Positions 16,442 through 25,541 are shown, counted from the stretch's first letter. The stretch is DNA of 64,000 bases from Campylobacter coli (GCA_039516895.1 CP154437.1:372001-436000); one strand, 5' to 3'. Made by a program: numbers and translations. The notes: generated by a model from the letters alone, not told the origin.

Positions 16442-18469
16442 ATGAAATTTCACACCACTTCAAAAAAACTTATAAAAAATGTTAAAGATTTTTACAAGAT
16501 AGTCTTGTATAAGGCCTATAAAAGCATAGATAAAGAAGATGTTTTTGTAGGCTGGGGCAGAAAAAATTCAGGTTTAAAAGCTATAGCTCTAGCCAAAAAA
16601 CATCATGCTAAATTTATGCTTTTAGAAGATGGCTTTTTACGCTCATTAAATTTAGGCGTAGAAAATAGTCCGAGTTTTTCTATAGTCAAAGATGATGTGG
16701 GGATTTATTATGATGCGAGCACTCCTTCAAGGCTTGAAAATATTTTAAATACCTATGAGTTTAGCCCCAAAGAGCTAGCTTGGGCAAAAAAAGCCATAGA
16801 GCTTATCAAAAAAGAAAAACTCAGCAAGTATAATAACAATCTTTGCATACCCCAAGAGCTTTTCAGTGTCAATGAAGAACGCGTTTTGATTATTACCCAA
16901 GTGGCAAATGACGCTTCACTTCGATTTGGTTTGGCAAGTGATTTTTCGACCCAAGATATCATAAATGACGCCCTAAAAGAAAATCCAAATGCTAAAATAT
17001 ATATCAAAATCCATCCTGATGTGCTAAGTGGTAAAAAACAAAGTGATTTTAGCATGCAAGATTTACCCAGTAGATGTGTGATTTTAAAAGAAAATTATAA
17101 TCCCATAGAATTATTAAGCCATTTTAAAAAAGTCTATACTAAGACTTCAGGCATGGGTTTTGAAGCTTTGATGCTAGGATGTAAATGCGTATGTTATGGT
17201 ATGCCTTTTTATGCAGGATGGGGGCTAACTCAAGATAATCTAGAGTGTAAAAGAAGGGTTAAAAAAAGATCTTTAGAAGAGGTTTTTTGTGCCGCTTATA
17301 TCCTATACAGCGAGTATTTTAATCCTTATTTGAATCAAAAAAGTGATATTTTTGATACCATTTTTACCCTAGCAAGATACAAAAAGATAGAGCAGGTAAA
17401 TTCCCATACTTTGTATTTTTTAGGCTTTACTTTGTGGAAGCGTTGGTTTATGAAACCATTTTTCAAGGCCAAAAACAATAAAATTATTTTTTTAAACTCA
17501 CTTAATGAACTTTACAAAGCGAATTTAAATTCCGAAGATAAAATCTTCATTTGGGGTAAAAAGTATGATAAAGCTTTGCTAGCCAAAGATTTTAACAATG
17601 AAATTTTTTTAGTAGAAGATGGCTTTTTGCGCTCGGTTTTTTTGGGTTCAGACCTTACGCGTCCTTTTTCTTTGATAGTAGATAGCAAGGGTTTGTATGT
17701 AGATCCTAATCGCCCTAGCGATTTAGAAGAGCTTTTACAAAATCATGAATTTGATGATACTTTAAGACAAAGAGCCAAAAAGCTCATCACCACTATAACA
17801 CAAAACAAATTTTCAAAGTACAACGGCCTAAAGCATGAAAAACTTGACTTTAATACAAATAAAAAAATCATTCTCATCCCCGCTCAAGTAGAAGATGATG
17901 CTTCGATGATCTTAGGTGGAGTAGGTTTTGACACCTTAAAGCTTTTACAAAGCGTAAGAGCTGCAAATAAAGACGCCTTTGTCGTTTTTAAGCCTCATCC
18001 TGATGTTTTAAGTGGAAATCGCAAGGGTTTAAAGGATAAGGATATCATTTTAAAATACTGCGATGAGATCATAGAAAATGTCAGCATAGACAGCGCCATA
18101 AATGCATGCGATGAAGTACATACCATCACTTCTACTAGCGGTTTTGATGCACTTTTGCGAGGTAAGAAAGTAGTGGTTTATGGAAAGCCTTTTTATGCGG
18201 GCTGGGGTTTGACTCAAGATTTGCACCACATCTCAAGACGCACAAGAGTGCTTAGTTTAGAAGAGCTTGTGGCGGGAGTTTTGATCCTTTATCCAAGATA
18301 TATTCATCCAAAGAGTAAAAATTTATGTGAAGTTGAGCTTGCTTTGGATATAATGTTAGCTTTGCAAAAAGATTATTTTTCAAAAAGATGGCTAAAAATT
18401 TTAATCGACTTTAGAATTTTTATGCTTAGAAAGATAAGAAGAATATGTGAAGTTTTTATAAAAAGATGA
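16442..18469 (+). CDS. kpsC: Capsule beta-Kdo transferase KpsC
   Basis: KpsC extends the poly-Kdo linker that joins capsule to its lipid anchor; the family has two retaining beta-Kdo transferase modules. Both are visible: a first half with LLEDGFLRSLNLG and a second half with LVEDGFLRSVFLG. Each half ends with a PFYAGWGLTQD motif and contains a KIHPDVLSG or KPHPDVLSG motif. Length 675 is normal. The stop overlaps the kpsS start by four bases. It corresponds to Cj1414c in the reference as I recall. Base and codon use looks less AT-rich than the capsule cassettes upstream, as expected for a conserved gene. Confidence 0.96.
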   Translation: MKFHTTSKKLIKNVKDFYKIVLYKAYKSIDKEDVFVGWGRKNSGLKAIALAKKHHAKFMLLEDGFLRSLNLGVENSPSFSIVKDDVGIYYDASTPSRLENILNTYEFSPKELAWAKKAIELIKKEKLSKYNNNLCIPQELFSVNEERVLIITQVANDASLRFGLASDFSTQDIINDALKENPNAKIYIKIHPDVLSGKKQSDFSMQDLPSRCVILKENYNPIELLSHFKKVYTKTSGMGFEALMLGCKCVCYGMPFYAGWGLTQDNLECKRRVKKRSLEEVFCAAYILYSEYFNPYLNQKSDIFDTIFTLARYKKIEQVNSHTLYFLGFTLWKRWFMKPFFKAKNNKIIFLNSLNELYKANLNSEDKIFIWGKKYDKALLAKDFNNEIFLVEDGFLRSVFLGSDLTRPFSLIVDSKGLYVDPNRPSDLEELLQNHEFDDTLRQRAKKLITTITQNKFSKYNGLKHEKLDFNTNKKIILIPAQVEDDASMILGGVGFDTLKLLQSVRAANKDAFVVFKPHPDVLSGNRKGLKDKDIILKYCDEIIENVSIDSAINACDEVHTITSTSGFDALLRGKKVVVYGKPFYAGWGLTQDLHHISRRTRVLSLEELVAGVLILYPRYIHPKSKNLCEVELALDIMLALQKDYFSKRWLKILIDFRIFMLRKIRRICEVFIKR

Positions 18470-19650
18470 AATTTAGAGATAAGATTAAAAAAGAATTTAG
18501 CGGTAAAACTGTCTTGCTTTTACAAGGACCTGTGGGTACTTTTTTTCACCGCCTTGCCATAAAGATGAAAAAAAATAAAACCAAAGTTTTTAAGCTTAAT
18601 TTTAACGGAGGGGATTTTCTTTTCTATCCAAGTGGAAAAAGGTGCAAGTGCGACGAAAAGGATCTTGAAAATTTTTATGAGAACTTTTTTAAAGAAAAAA
18701 AGATAGATGCTATTGTGATGTATAATGATTGCCGTTTGATCCATGCAAAAGCTATCAAAGTAGCTAAGGAGCTTGGCATTGGTATTTGGATTTTTGAAGA
18801 GGGGTATTTAAGGCCTTATTGTATCACTTTTGAAAAAGATGGGGTCAATGCAAATTCTTCTTTGCCTCGCGATAAAAATTTCTATCTTTCTTGCAATATT
18901 TCTACAAAAGAAAGCATAAAAGAAATTCCAGGTGGTTTTAAATTTATGGCTTTTAGTGCTTTTTTGTATTGGCTTTTTTCTTTTCTGCTAGCTCCTTTTT
19001 TTAACAACAAGCTTCATCATCGCACCTTATATCCTTTTGAATTTTTATTTTGGTTTAGATCTTTATATAGAAAATACCTTTATAAATTCACAGAAAAAAA
19101 ACTCAATCAAAAAATTTATAGCCTTGAAAAAAAGTATTTTTTAGCTATTTTGCAAGTTTATAATGATACGCAAATTAAGCACCATTATAAAAAAAGCATA
19201 GAAGAATTTATAGAAGAAACCATCCTTTCTTTTGCAAATCACGCAAGAGCAAAGTCTTATCTTGTCTTTAAACATCATCCTATGGATAGGGGATATAGAA
19301 ATTATTCTAAACTTATAAATGAGCTAAGTCAAAAATACCATGTAGAAGGAAGAATTTTATATGTGCATGATACTTACTTGCCTACTCTTTTAAAAAGGGC
19401 TTTAGGTTGTATCACGATTAATTCCACTGTGGGCTTAAGCGCTATTTTGGAGGGCTGTCCTACTAAGGTTTGTGGCAATGCTTTTTATGATTTTGAAGGC
19501 TTAGCTTATCCTAAAAAGCTTCAATTTTTTTGGCGCGAAGCTCATGCTTACAAACCCAATCCTAACTTGGTTTTAAATTTCAAAAACTATCTTTTAAATA
19601 CAAATCAATTCAATGGCAATTTTTACAAAAATTCTTTTTTAAGTCGATAA
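18466..19650 (+). CDS. kpsS: Capsule beta-Kdo transferase KpsS
   Basis: KpsS adds the first Kdo to the phosphatidylglycerol-type anchor and works with KpsC in the cytoplasm. Recognised by LLLQGPVGTFFHRL at the N-terminus, FEEGYLRPYCITFEKDGVN, FKHHPMDRG and the closing INSTVGLSAILEGCPTKV with a nearby GNAFYDFEGLA. Length 394 is usual. It overlaps kpsC as ATGA and ends the capsule locus on this side. Confidence 0.95.
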   Translation: MKFRDKIKKEFSGKTVLLLQGPVGTFFHRLAIKMKKNKTKVFKLNFNGGDFLFYPSGKRCKCDEKDLENFYENFFKEKKIDAIVMYNDCRLIHAKAIKVAKELGIGIWIFEEGYLRPYCITFEKDGVNANSSLPRDKNFYLSCNISTKESIKEIPGGFKFMAFSAFLYWLFSFLLAPFFNNKLHHRTLYPFEFLFWFRSLYRKYLYKFTEKKLNQKIYSLEKKYFLAILQVYNDTQIKHHYKKSIEEFIEETILSFANHARAKSYLVFKHHPMDRGYRNYSKLINELSQKYHVEGRILYVHDTYLPTLLKRALGCITINSTVGLSAILEGCPTKVCGNAFYDFEGLAYPKKLQFFWREAHAYKPNPNLVLNFKNYLLNTNQFNGNFYKNSFLSR

Positions 19651-19684
19651 AACTCCGATTAAGACAGCTTTTAAAACAAAATGC

Positions 19685-19690
19685 TATAAT
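19685..19690 (+). promoter_or_regulatory. -10 box for the membrane hydrolase/P450 operon
   Basis: TATAAT preceded by a GC pair (GCTATAAT) in the gap after kpsS, 26 bases before the ATG at 19717. It fits a sigma70 promoter for the next three genes. Confidence 0.6.
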
Positions 19691-19716
19691 CCTTGAAAAA
19701 AAGAAAATGTATTTTT

Positions 19717-20838
19717 ATGGATAGAGAAGTATTTTATATAGCAGGCTATGATCCTAAGAGCTATAGATTTTATTATGATTTATTTAAGAAGAATTTAAAA
19801 GATTACTCTCATAGATTTGATCTTAAAGCAAAGATGAGTGGTATTGAAAAAAATGGAAACTTTCCATTTTTTAAGATAAATTGCGAAAATACTCAAACGC
19901 GCTATCATTTTTTAACTTGGAATGATATAGTTAAAAAAAACTGGTCTCAAAGTTATAAAGATGCTTTGATGGATTGTTATAGTTTTTTTAGAATTTATAC
20001 CATCACAGGCCTTTTTCTTAAATTTGGTAAAGAATCGATTTATCAGCTTGTTACGGGTTATTATCCTTTTTTTTATGTTATTTTTTCTTTGTTATTGTCT
20101 TTATGCTTAGCTTTGGGAAGTTTTGTTTTTTTGCAAGATTATATCCCTTCTTTTTTGGCGATTATTATAGGTATAGTTCTAGGATTTTTACTCAATCGTT
20201 TTTTATTCAAGCTAGGTAGAAAATTGGCCGTATTTTGGATAGCAAGGATATGTGCTTTTTGTGCTACTTGGAAAGAAAAAAGATTGGGCGCTATGGAGCA
20301 AAGAATAAAACTTTTTTCAGATGAAATTTTAAAATCTTTAAAGCAAAATGAAAACAAGCAAGATTACGAACTCATTTTGGTCGCTCATAGTGTTGGAACT
20401 ATAGTTTGCATAGAAGTTTTAGAGCATATTTTAAAACAAAATTTAGATAAAAAAGCATTGGATAAATTAAAAATTCTTACACTAGGAGAATGTATTCCTT
20501 TAACAAGCTATCAAAAAAATTCGGATGGTTTTAGAAAAAAACTTGAATTTGTTTCTGCATTTGATTTAAAATGGTATGATTATACTTCAATAATCGATGG
20601 AGCGTGTTTTCCACAAGTGGATTTTTTCCGTACAAGCGGGGTAAAAGCTAACTTTACTCCGCCATTTTTAAGTGCTAAATTTCATACCTTGTATGAAAAA
20701 AATGAATATAAAAAAATTAAAAGAGATAAAAATAAAGCACATTTTTTATATCTTTATAGTCCTCATATTAAAGGAAGTTATGATTTTTTTGCTTTTATTG
20801 TAGCGCCTAAATTTTTAGAAGAAAAGGTAAAAATATGA
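19717..20838 (+). CDS. Membrane protein with alpha/beta-hydrolase-like nucleophile motif (Cj1412c-like)
   Basis: Protein of 373 residues with two adjacent hydrophobic segments at ~110-160. After them comes LILVAHSVGTIVCIEVLEHI, a GxSxG-like element (AHSVG) of alpha/beta hydrolases, so it may be a membrane-bound esterase or lipase-like enzyme; the remaining catalytic residues cannot be located with confidence. ATG 19717 is preferred to TTG 19693, which lies almost on the promoter. Four bases overlap the P450 gene. Its position next to kpsCS and a P450 suggests lipid or envelope work, but no function is known to me. Confidence 0.7.
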   Translation: MDREVFYIAGYDPKSYRFYYDLFKKNLKDYSHRFDLKAKMSGIEKNGNFPFFKINCENTQTRYHFLTWNDIVKKNWSQSYKDALMDCYSFFRIYTITGLFLKFGKESIYQLVTGYYPFFYVIFSLLLSLCLALGSFVFLQDYIPSFLAIIIGIVLGFLLNRFLFKLGRKLAVFWIARICAFCATWKEKRLGAMEQRIKLFSDEILKSLKQNENKQDYELILVAHSVGTIVCIEVLEHILKQNLDKKALDKLKILTLGECIPLTSYQKNSDGFRKKLEFVSAFDLKWYDYTSIIDGACFPQVDFFRTSGVKANFTPPFLSAKFHTLYEKNEYKKIKRDKNKAHFLYLYSPHIKGSYDFFAFIVAPKFLEEKVKI

Positions 20839-22205
20839 GTCAATGTCCATTTTTCCCCAAACCTTATAAAAATAAAGCTTCAACACTTTTAACCTTTTTA
20901 CTAAAACGCAGATCATGGCTTGATGGTCTTTATGAGCGTAGCTATAAAATGCAAACAGGTTATGTAAAAATGCCAAATTTTGATCTTTATGTGATCAACG
21001 ATACTAAAGAAGTCAAAAGAATGATGGTTGATGAGGTTAAAGAATTTCCAAAAAGTGCATTTTTGCACGAACTTTTAAGCCCTCTTTTGGGAGAGAGCAT
21101 ATTTACAACAAATGGTGAAGTTTGGAAAAAGCAACGCGAACTTTTACGCCCAAGTTTTGAAATGACTCGTATTTCAAAGGTTTTCAATCTCATGAGTGAA
21201 GCAGTAAGCGATATGATGAAGCGTTTTGAAAAATATCCTAATGCTTCTATTATCGAAGTGGATGAGGCTATGACTTTTGTTACTGCTGACGTTATTTTTC
21301 GCACCATCATGTCTTCTAAATTAGATGAAGAGCAAGGAAAAAAAATCCTAGATGCTTTTGTGACTTTTCAAGAGCAAAGTGTACATACAGCTATGCGTCG
21401 TATGTTTCGTTTCCCTAAATGGCTTTCTTATGTGTTGGGTGACCGTAAGCGTGCTAAAGCAGGTGATGTGATCAGGCAAGCTTTAAGTGATATTATAAAG
21501 CCAAGATATGATGCGGTAAGTAGTGGAAAAGTAGAGGATTTTGAAGATATTTTGGGTTCTTTGCTTTTGGTGGTGGATGCGCAGACTAATCAGCGTTTTT
21601 CTTTTGAAGAAATTCTAGATCAAGTAGCTATGCTTTTCTTAGCAGGCCATGAAACGACAGCAAGTTCTTTAACATGGACGCTTTATCTACTTAGTCTTTA
21701 TCCTGATGAACAAGAAAAAGCTTATAAAGAAATTATTCAAGTTTTACAAGGTGAAGATATACAAATTTCACATTTAAAACAATTTAAATATTTAACCAAT
21801 ATTTTTAAAGAGTCTTTAAGACTTTACCCACCTGTAGGCTTTTTTGCAAGAGAAGCAAAAAAAGATACTAAAGTAAGAGATAAGATGATTAAAAAAGGTT
21901 CAGGAGTTGTTATAGCACCTTGGCTGATACATAGACATGAAGGATTTTGGACTAATCCACACGAATTCAAACCCTCTCGTTTTGAAGGTGAGTATAAAAA
22001 GGATGCTTATTTGCCTTTTGGGGTAGGGGAAAGAATTTGCATAGGTCAAGGTTTTGCGATGCAAGAGGCTATTTTAATTTTGGCTAATATTTTGAAAAAA
22101 TATAAATTAGAACTTGAAGAAGGTTTCGTTCCAGATGTTGTAGGTCGCTTAACCATACGCTCTGCAAATGGAATGAGGATCAAATTTAGCAAAAGAGAGT
22201 CATGA
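20835..22205 (+). CDS. Cytochrome P450 (Cj1411c-like)
   Basis: Haem-thiolate monooxygenase of 456 residues. The I-helix oxygen motif is FLAGHETTASS, the K-helix ExxR is KESLRLYPP, and the haem-binding cysteine lies in PFGVGERICIGQG. No signal anchor is seen, so it is probably soluble or peripheral. It is to my knowledge the only P450 of C. jejuni. The natural substrate is not clear; fatty-acid hydroxylation is plausible from family resemblance. It overlaps the genes on both sides by four bases. Confidence 0.95.
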   Translation: MSQCPFFPKPYKNKASTLLTFLLKRRSWLDGLYERSYKMQTGYVKMPNFDLYVINDTKEVKRMMVDEVKEFPKSAFLHELLSPLLGESIFTTNGEVWKKQRELLRPSFEMTRISKVFNLMSEAVSDMMKRFEKYPNASIIEVDEAMTFVTADVIFRTIMSSKLDEEQGKKILDAFVTFQEQSVHTAMRRMFRFPKWLSYVLGDRKRAKAGDVIRQALSDIIKPRYDAVSSGKVEDFEDILGSLLLVVDAQTNQRFSFEEILDQVAMLFLAGHETTASSLTWTLYLLSLYPDEQEKAYKEIIQVLQGEDIQISHLKQFKYLTNIFKESLRLYPPVGFFAREAKKDTKVRDKMIKKGSGVVIAPWLIHRHEGFWTNPHEFKPSRFEGEYKKDAYLPFGVGERICIGQGFAMQEAILILANILKKYKLELEEGFVPDVVGRLTIRSANGMRIKFSKRES

Positions 22206-22624
22206 AAAGAGTCAAAGCAAGAATTCGTGCCAATTTTCGCAACCGCATTAAGCGTAATTTAAAAGGCAGTTTGAAAGAAAAATTAGCAGGGACAATCTTG
22301 CTTTGTGCTATAGTGCCTTTAGCAATTTGTGGATATTTGTTCATAGTGATAGTAGGAACTTTTTTTAATACAGCTAGAGCAAGACAAGGTGTTAGAGCCT
22401 TGGATCATTTTGTAAATGCAAGTTTGTTTAATGGCTATGCTTGGGAAAGCGTATCTTCGCATGCGTGGCGCGAAAGAAATAGAAAAAAATGGGCAAAAGT
22501 AGTGATTAAAATCACAGATTTCTTTCAAAAAGATCATTGCAAAAGAGCCAATAAAAGAGAGCAACCTGTTGTTGATTTTATACTTTCAAGAAATTTAGAT
22601 AAGCAAACTATAGGCAAAAGATAA
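22202..22624 (+). CDS. Small basic membrane protein (Cj1410c-like)
   Basis: Protein of 140 residues: a very basic first 28 residues rich in Arg and Lys, one hydrophobic segment at ~29-53, and a basic soluble tail. No catalytic motif is recognised. ATGA overlap with the P450 gene places it third in that operon. It ends two bases from the end of acpS on the other strand. Function unknown; it might be a membrane partner of the two enzymes upstream. Confidence 0.75.
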   Translation: MKRVKARIRANFRNRIKRNLKGSLKEKLAGTILLCAIVPLAICGYLFIVIVGTFFNTARARQGVRALDHFVNASLFNGYAWESVSSHAWRERNRKKWAKVVIKITDFFQKDHCKRANKREQPVVDFILSRNLDKQTIGKR

Positions 22625-22626
22625 AT

Positions 22627-22974
22627 TTAATCCAAAGCAACTACAGCGATAGCAAAACCATTATCATGTGAGATACTAAGGGAAGTGGAAGTGATCTTAA
22701 ATTTTTCCAATACATGAGAAGCGAGTTTTAAATGAGGGGCATTTTTGCTATCTTTTAAAATTTCTATATCCAAAAAGCCACATTCTTTTGAAATTCCTAC
22801 GCCCAAAGCTTTGCTTGCTGCTTCCTTTGCAGCCCAAAAACCTGCTAAAGTTGAGCTAGATTTTATCAATTTTTGCTCATTTTGGTTTAGAAATTTATCA
22901 AGAAAGGCGTTGCCATGTTTTTGATAGATTGTATCTATCCTAGAAATGGCAACTATATCGCAACCTATACGCAT
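22627..22974 (-). CDS. acpS: Holo-[acyl-carrier-protein] synthase
   Basis: AcpS transfers the phosphopantetheine arm of coenzyme A to ACP for fatty acid synthesis. MRIGCDIVAISRID carries the metal-binding aspartate and FWAAKEAASKALG the second metal glutamate and active lysine region; SISHDNGFAIAV closes the fold. Length 115 is normal. The start codon shares one base with the fliL stop, so the two are co-transcribed. Confidence 0.96.
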   Translation of the reverse strand: MRIGCDIVAISRIDTIYQKHGNAFLDKFLNQNEQKLIKSSSTLAGFWAAKEAASKALGVGISKECGFLDIEILKDSKNAPHLKLASHVLEKFKITSTSLSISHDNGFAIAVVALD

Positions 22975-23510
22975 TAAGAGACTACAAAATCAGTAAAATA
23001 AACATTTTTGATGAAGCCATCGGTGAGAATTTCATTGATTTTTCCGACAAGTTCATCTTTGAGTCTTTCTTTGCCTTTTTGTGTGCTAACTTCCTCAAAG
23101 GTTTTTGCAGTTAGGGCATGGATAATGATATCGCGAATTACTGCTACTTTTTTATCAAGTTCGGGTTTTAAAAGCTCTGTATTTTGCTCTAGTTCTATAG
23201 TGCATTTTACATATCTTGAGCCACTATCACTAAGTAAATTTAAAGTAAAAGGATCAAGAGGATACATAGGCCCTATATTTGCAAAATCACTCCCGCGTTG
23301 TGTCGGTGCTGCAACTTTAGCTTTATCGGCTTTTACCTCTTCTTTTGGAGCTGCTTTGACTTCGCTTTCATCGCTTGAGCTACTTGAGATAAGCCATGCA
23401 ATTACACCCATTATGCTAAGAAGTAAGACAAAAAGTAAAATTACTATAATGATAACAAGCGAGCCGCCTTTTTTCTTTTTTTCTTCGTTATTTTCTAATT
23501 CTTCATCCAT
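22974..23510 (-). CDS. fliL: Flagellar basal-body protein FliL
   Basis: FliL sits around the stator of the flagellar motor. The 178-residue protein has a short cytoplasmic Glu/Lys-rich N-terminus, one membrane helix at ~18-42, a Ser/Ala/Lys linker, then the periplasmic FliL domain (PMYPLDPFTLNLL to the C-terminal YFTDFVVS). The ATG is preceded by AAAGGAAAAA. It is transcribed with acpS and away from the phosphohexomutase gene. Confidence 0.95.
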   Translation of the reverse strand: MDEELENNEEKKKKGGSLVIIIVILLFVLLLSIMGVIAWLISSSSSDESEVKAAPKEEVKADKAKVAAPTQRGSDFANIGPMYPLDPFTLNLLSDSGSRYVKCTIELEQNTELLKPELDKKVAVIRDIIIHALTAKTFEEVSTQKGKERLKDELVGKINEILTDGFIKNVYFTDFVVS

Positions 23511-23622
23511 TAATTTTTCCTTTATTTAGTGAAATTAATGTAAAATTGTAGCAAAATTTTCTTTTCTATCCAAATTTTGTATTATAAAAAAGAAATTTAT
23601 TAAAAAGACTTAAGGAAAAAAT

Positions 23623-24987
23623 ATGCTAGATGTGATTTTTAGGGAGTATGATATACGCGGACTTTATGGTAAGGAACTTAACGAAAAAAGTGTTAAAGCT
23701 ATAGGTTTTTGTTTGGGGCAAACCATGCTTGCAAAAGGTTGTAAAAATGTAAGTGTGGGTTATGATGCAAGATATAGTGCTGATGAGCTTTATAAATATC
23801 TAGTCAGCGGGCTTAATAAAGCAGGTATACAAGTTTACAACATAGGACTTGTCCCCACTCCACTTGGATATTTTAGTCTTTATGAGGGTATGAAATTTGA
23901 TGCAAATATTATGATCACAGGTTCGCATAATCCAAAGGATTACAATGGCTTTAAAATCACTATAGGTAAAGAAAGTTTTTTTGGGGCTGAACTTAAAGAA
24001 TTTTCAAAAGAAGTTTATAAGCATTTAGACGATGAGATTGAAGAAAATTTAGAAGCTCAAAAATATGATATTTTAAGTCTTTATGTGAATTTTATGTGTG
24101 AGCAATTTAGTTTTTTAAAGGATTTTAATTATAAATTTGCAATCGACTGCTCCAATGGAGCTGCTGGGGTTGTGATAGAGCCTTTGGTAAAAGCTTTAAA
24201 TTTAAAAGCTCATGTTATGTTTTCAAATCCTGATGGACAATTTCCAAACCATGAACCCGATCCCACAGAAGAAAAAAATTTATACGCTATAAAGAAATTT
24301 TTAAATGAAAATCAAGAATATCTTTTAGCATTTGCTTTTGATGGTGATGCAGATAGAATGGTGGCTTTAAGTAAAACTCATATTTTTTGTGGAGATGAGC
24401 TTTGTTATTTGTTTGCGAAAAATATTCCTAATCCTAGAATTTTAGGTGAGGTAAAATGCTCTAAAAATCTTTTTGATGAGGTGGCAAAATTTGGTACTAT
24501 TTTTATGGGAAAAACAGGGCATTCAAATATCAAAAAGATGATGAAAGAAAAAGATATTGATTTAGCAGCTGAAGTAAGCGGCCATATTTTCTTTAAGCAC
24601 AGATATTTTGGATATGACGATGGAATTTATGCCTTTTTAAGAGCTTTAGAGCTTGTTTATAAGGGCTTTGATTTAGAGAGTATGATTAGCGCCTTGCCAA
24701 AACTTTATACTACACCTGAGATTAAAATTCCAGTGAGTGAAGAAGAAAAATTCAAGCTTGTAGATGAATTTAAAAAAGCGATAGAAAGGGGTGCACTAGA
24801 AGGGGTGAAGAGTCTTTGTGAAATCGATGGGGCTAGGATTGATTTTGGTTACGGATGGGCTTTACTTCGTGCATCCAATACCAGTCCTTATCTTATCACG
24901 CGTTTTGAAGCAAGCTCTTTAGAGCAAGCAAAAGAGCTTGAAACTAAAGTATTTAAACTTTTTAATGATATTAAAGAGTCGGTTTAA
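23623..24987 (+). CDS. Phosphomannomutase/phosphoglucomutase
   Basis: Alpha-D-phosphohexomutase of 454 residues (Cj1407c-like). FREYDIRGLYG is the start signature, MITGSHNPKDYNG holds the phosphorylated active serine, AFDGDADRM is the metal loop, EVSGHIFF the sugar-binding loop and RASNTSPYLITRFE the phosphate-binding end. It interconverts hexose 6- and 1-phosphates and so feeds nucleotide sugars for capsule, LOS and glycans. A good AAGGA site lies eight bases before the ATG. Which hexose it prefers cannot be told. Confidence 0.93.
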   Translation: MLDVIFREYDIRGLYGKELNEKSVKAIGFCLGQTMLAKGCKNVSVGYDARYSADELYKYLVSGLNKAGIQVYNIGLVPTPLGYFSLYEGMKFDANIMITGSHNPKDYNGFKITIGKESFFGAELKEFSKEVYKHLDDEIEENLEAQKYDILSLYVNFMCEQFSFLKDFNYKFAIDCSNGAAGVVIEPLVKALNLKAHVMFSNPDGQFPNHEPDPTEEKNLYAIKKFLNENQEYLLAFAFDGDADRMVALSKTHIFCGDELCYLFAKNIPNPRILGEVKCSKNLFDEVAKFGTIFMGKTGHSNIKKMMKEKDIDLAAEVSGHIFFKHRYFGYDDGIYAFLRALELVYKGFDLESMISALPKLYTTPEIKIPVSEEEKFKLVDEFKKAIERGALEGVKSLCEIDGARIDFGYGWALLRASNTSPYLITRFEASSLEQAKELETKVFKLFNDIKESV

Positions 24988-25353
24988 TAAGCATTTTAGG
25001 TTTATTTGTAAATTTAGAGAAAAGCACGAAAACAAGAGCTTTTTCTCATTTATATAACGCGTTGTTTGTGTGCGAGTGTAGCAAAAATATACACCAAAGA
25101 TCCACTTTTATGATAAAAAACTTAAACAAAATTGCATGTACATGTTTTTTTGAAAGCCTTTGATGGTATTTTTGCCACATATCCAAGCCTTGAAAAACAT
25201 AATAGGATATTTAGAAAAATATTTTGGAGATTCGTTCTAAAAATGGCATAATAATTGCAACGATTAGCAAAATTGCAAATGCCAAACAAAAAAGATTTTC
25301 TAAAAAATAAAAAGTTTTGCCTAAAAAAATTTTCTAAATGAAAGGACACAAGG
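24988..25353. other. Gene-poor stretch with a hairpin and a sigma54-like promoter
   Basis: No convincing gene lies here. At 25017-25047, GAGAAAAGC pairs with GCTTTTTCTC (one bulged base), a possible terminator for the mutase gene. CATGTACATG (25135-25144) is a palindrome before a T-run. The frame on the opposite strand (25122-25472) is an AT-rich chance frame without a ribosome site. Confidence 0.5.
25244..25259 (+). promoter_or_regulatory. Sigma54 (RpoN)-type promoter
   Basis: TGGCATAATAATTGCA matches the TGGCAC-N5-TTGCA consensus at all but one position, with the required GG and GC ten bases apart. RpoN drives mid-stage flagellar genes in Campylobacter. The next start codon on this strand is that of the small ORF at 25354. 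Confidence 0.6.
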
Positions 25354-25464
25354 ATGATAAAGACTACTCTAAGTGGGATTAAAATTATTCTTATTGGAAG
25401 GAAAAATTTAAAAAATTCCCAAAATAAACCAAATAAGATAATTAAACCAAAAAAGAAGAGATAA
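25354..25464 (+). CDS. Candidate 36-residue basic peptide
   Basis: A 36-codon ORF beginning MIKTTLSGIKIILIG, followed by a Lys/Asn-rich tail ending PKKKR. Its ATG is seven bases downstream of AAAGGA, a good ribosome site. It sits between a sigma54-like promoter and a hairpin that starts at the base after its stop codon. The peptide is strongly cationic with a short hydrophobic front. It might instead be the remnant of a longer gene: the reference has an annotated gene (Cj1406c) hereabouts as I recall. I know no homologue. Confidence 0.4.
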   Translation: MIKTTLSGIKIILIGRKNLKNSQNKPNKIIKPKKKR

Positions 25465-25486
25465 CCGCCCAAAAAAACATGGGCGG
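25465..25486 (+). terminator. GC-rich hairpin after the 36-codon ORF
   Basis: CCGCCC (25465-25470) pairs with GGGCGG (25481-25486) over a 10-base A-rich loop. It is unusually GC-rich for this genome; an A/T-rich but not pure T stretch follows. Confidence 0.55.
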
Positions 25487-25535
25487 AATAAATTATCCAT
25501 TAAGCTTGCTATGAAATTTAAACGATATTTTGCTT

Positions 25536-25541
25536 TATAAT
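25536..25541 (+). promoter_or_regulatory. Orphan -10 box, possible small-RNA promoter
   Basis: TTTTGCTTTATAATGG contains a good TATAAT, yet the + strand downstream has no gene before it runs antisense into the end of rsfS. It could start a short non-coding or antisense RNA. Nothing else supports this. Confidence 0.3.

Noticed and set aside
23008-23529. A 173-codon + strand frame across fliL
   Set aside because: It is the complement of the well-supported fliL gene, rich in Ser and with no domain.
25122-25472. A 116-codon frame on the - strand with hydrophobic stretches
   Set aside because: No ribosome site, extreme Phe/Leu content typical of AT-rich chance frames, and it runs opposite to the sigma54-like promoter and the small ORF.
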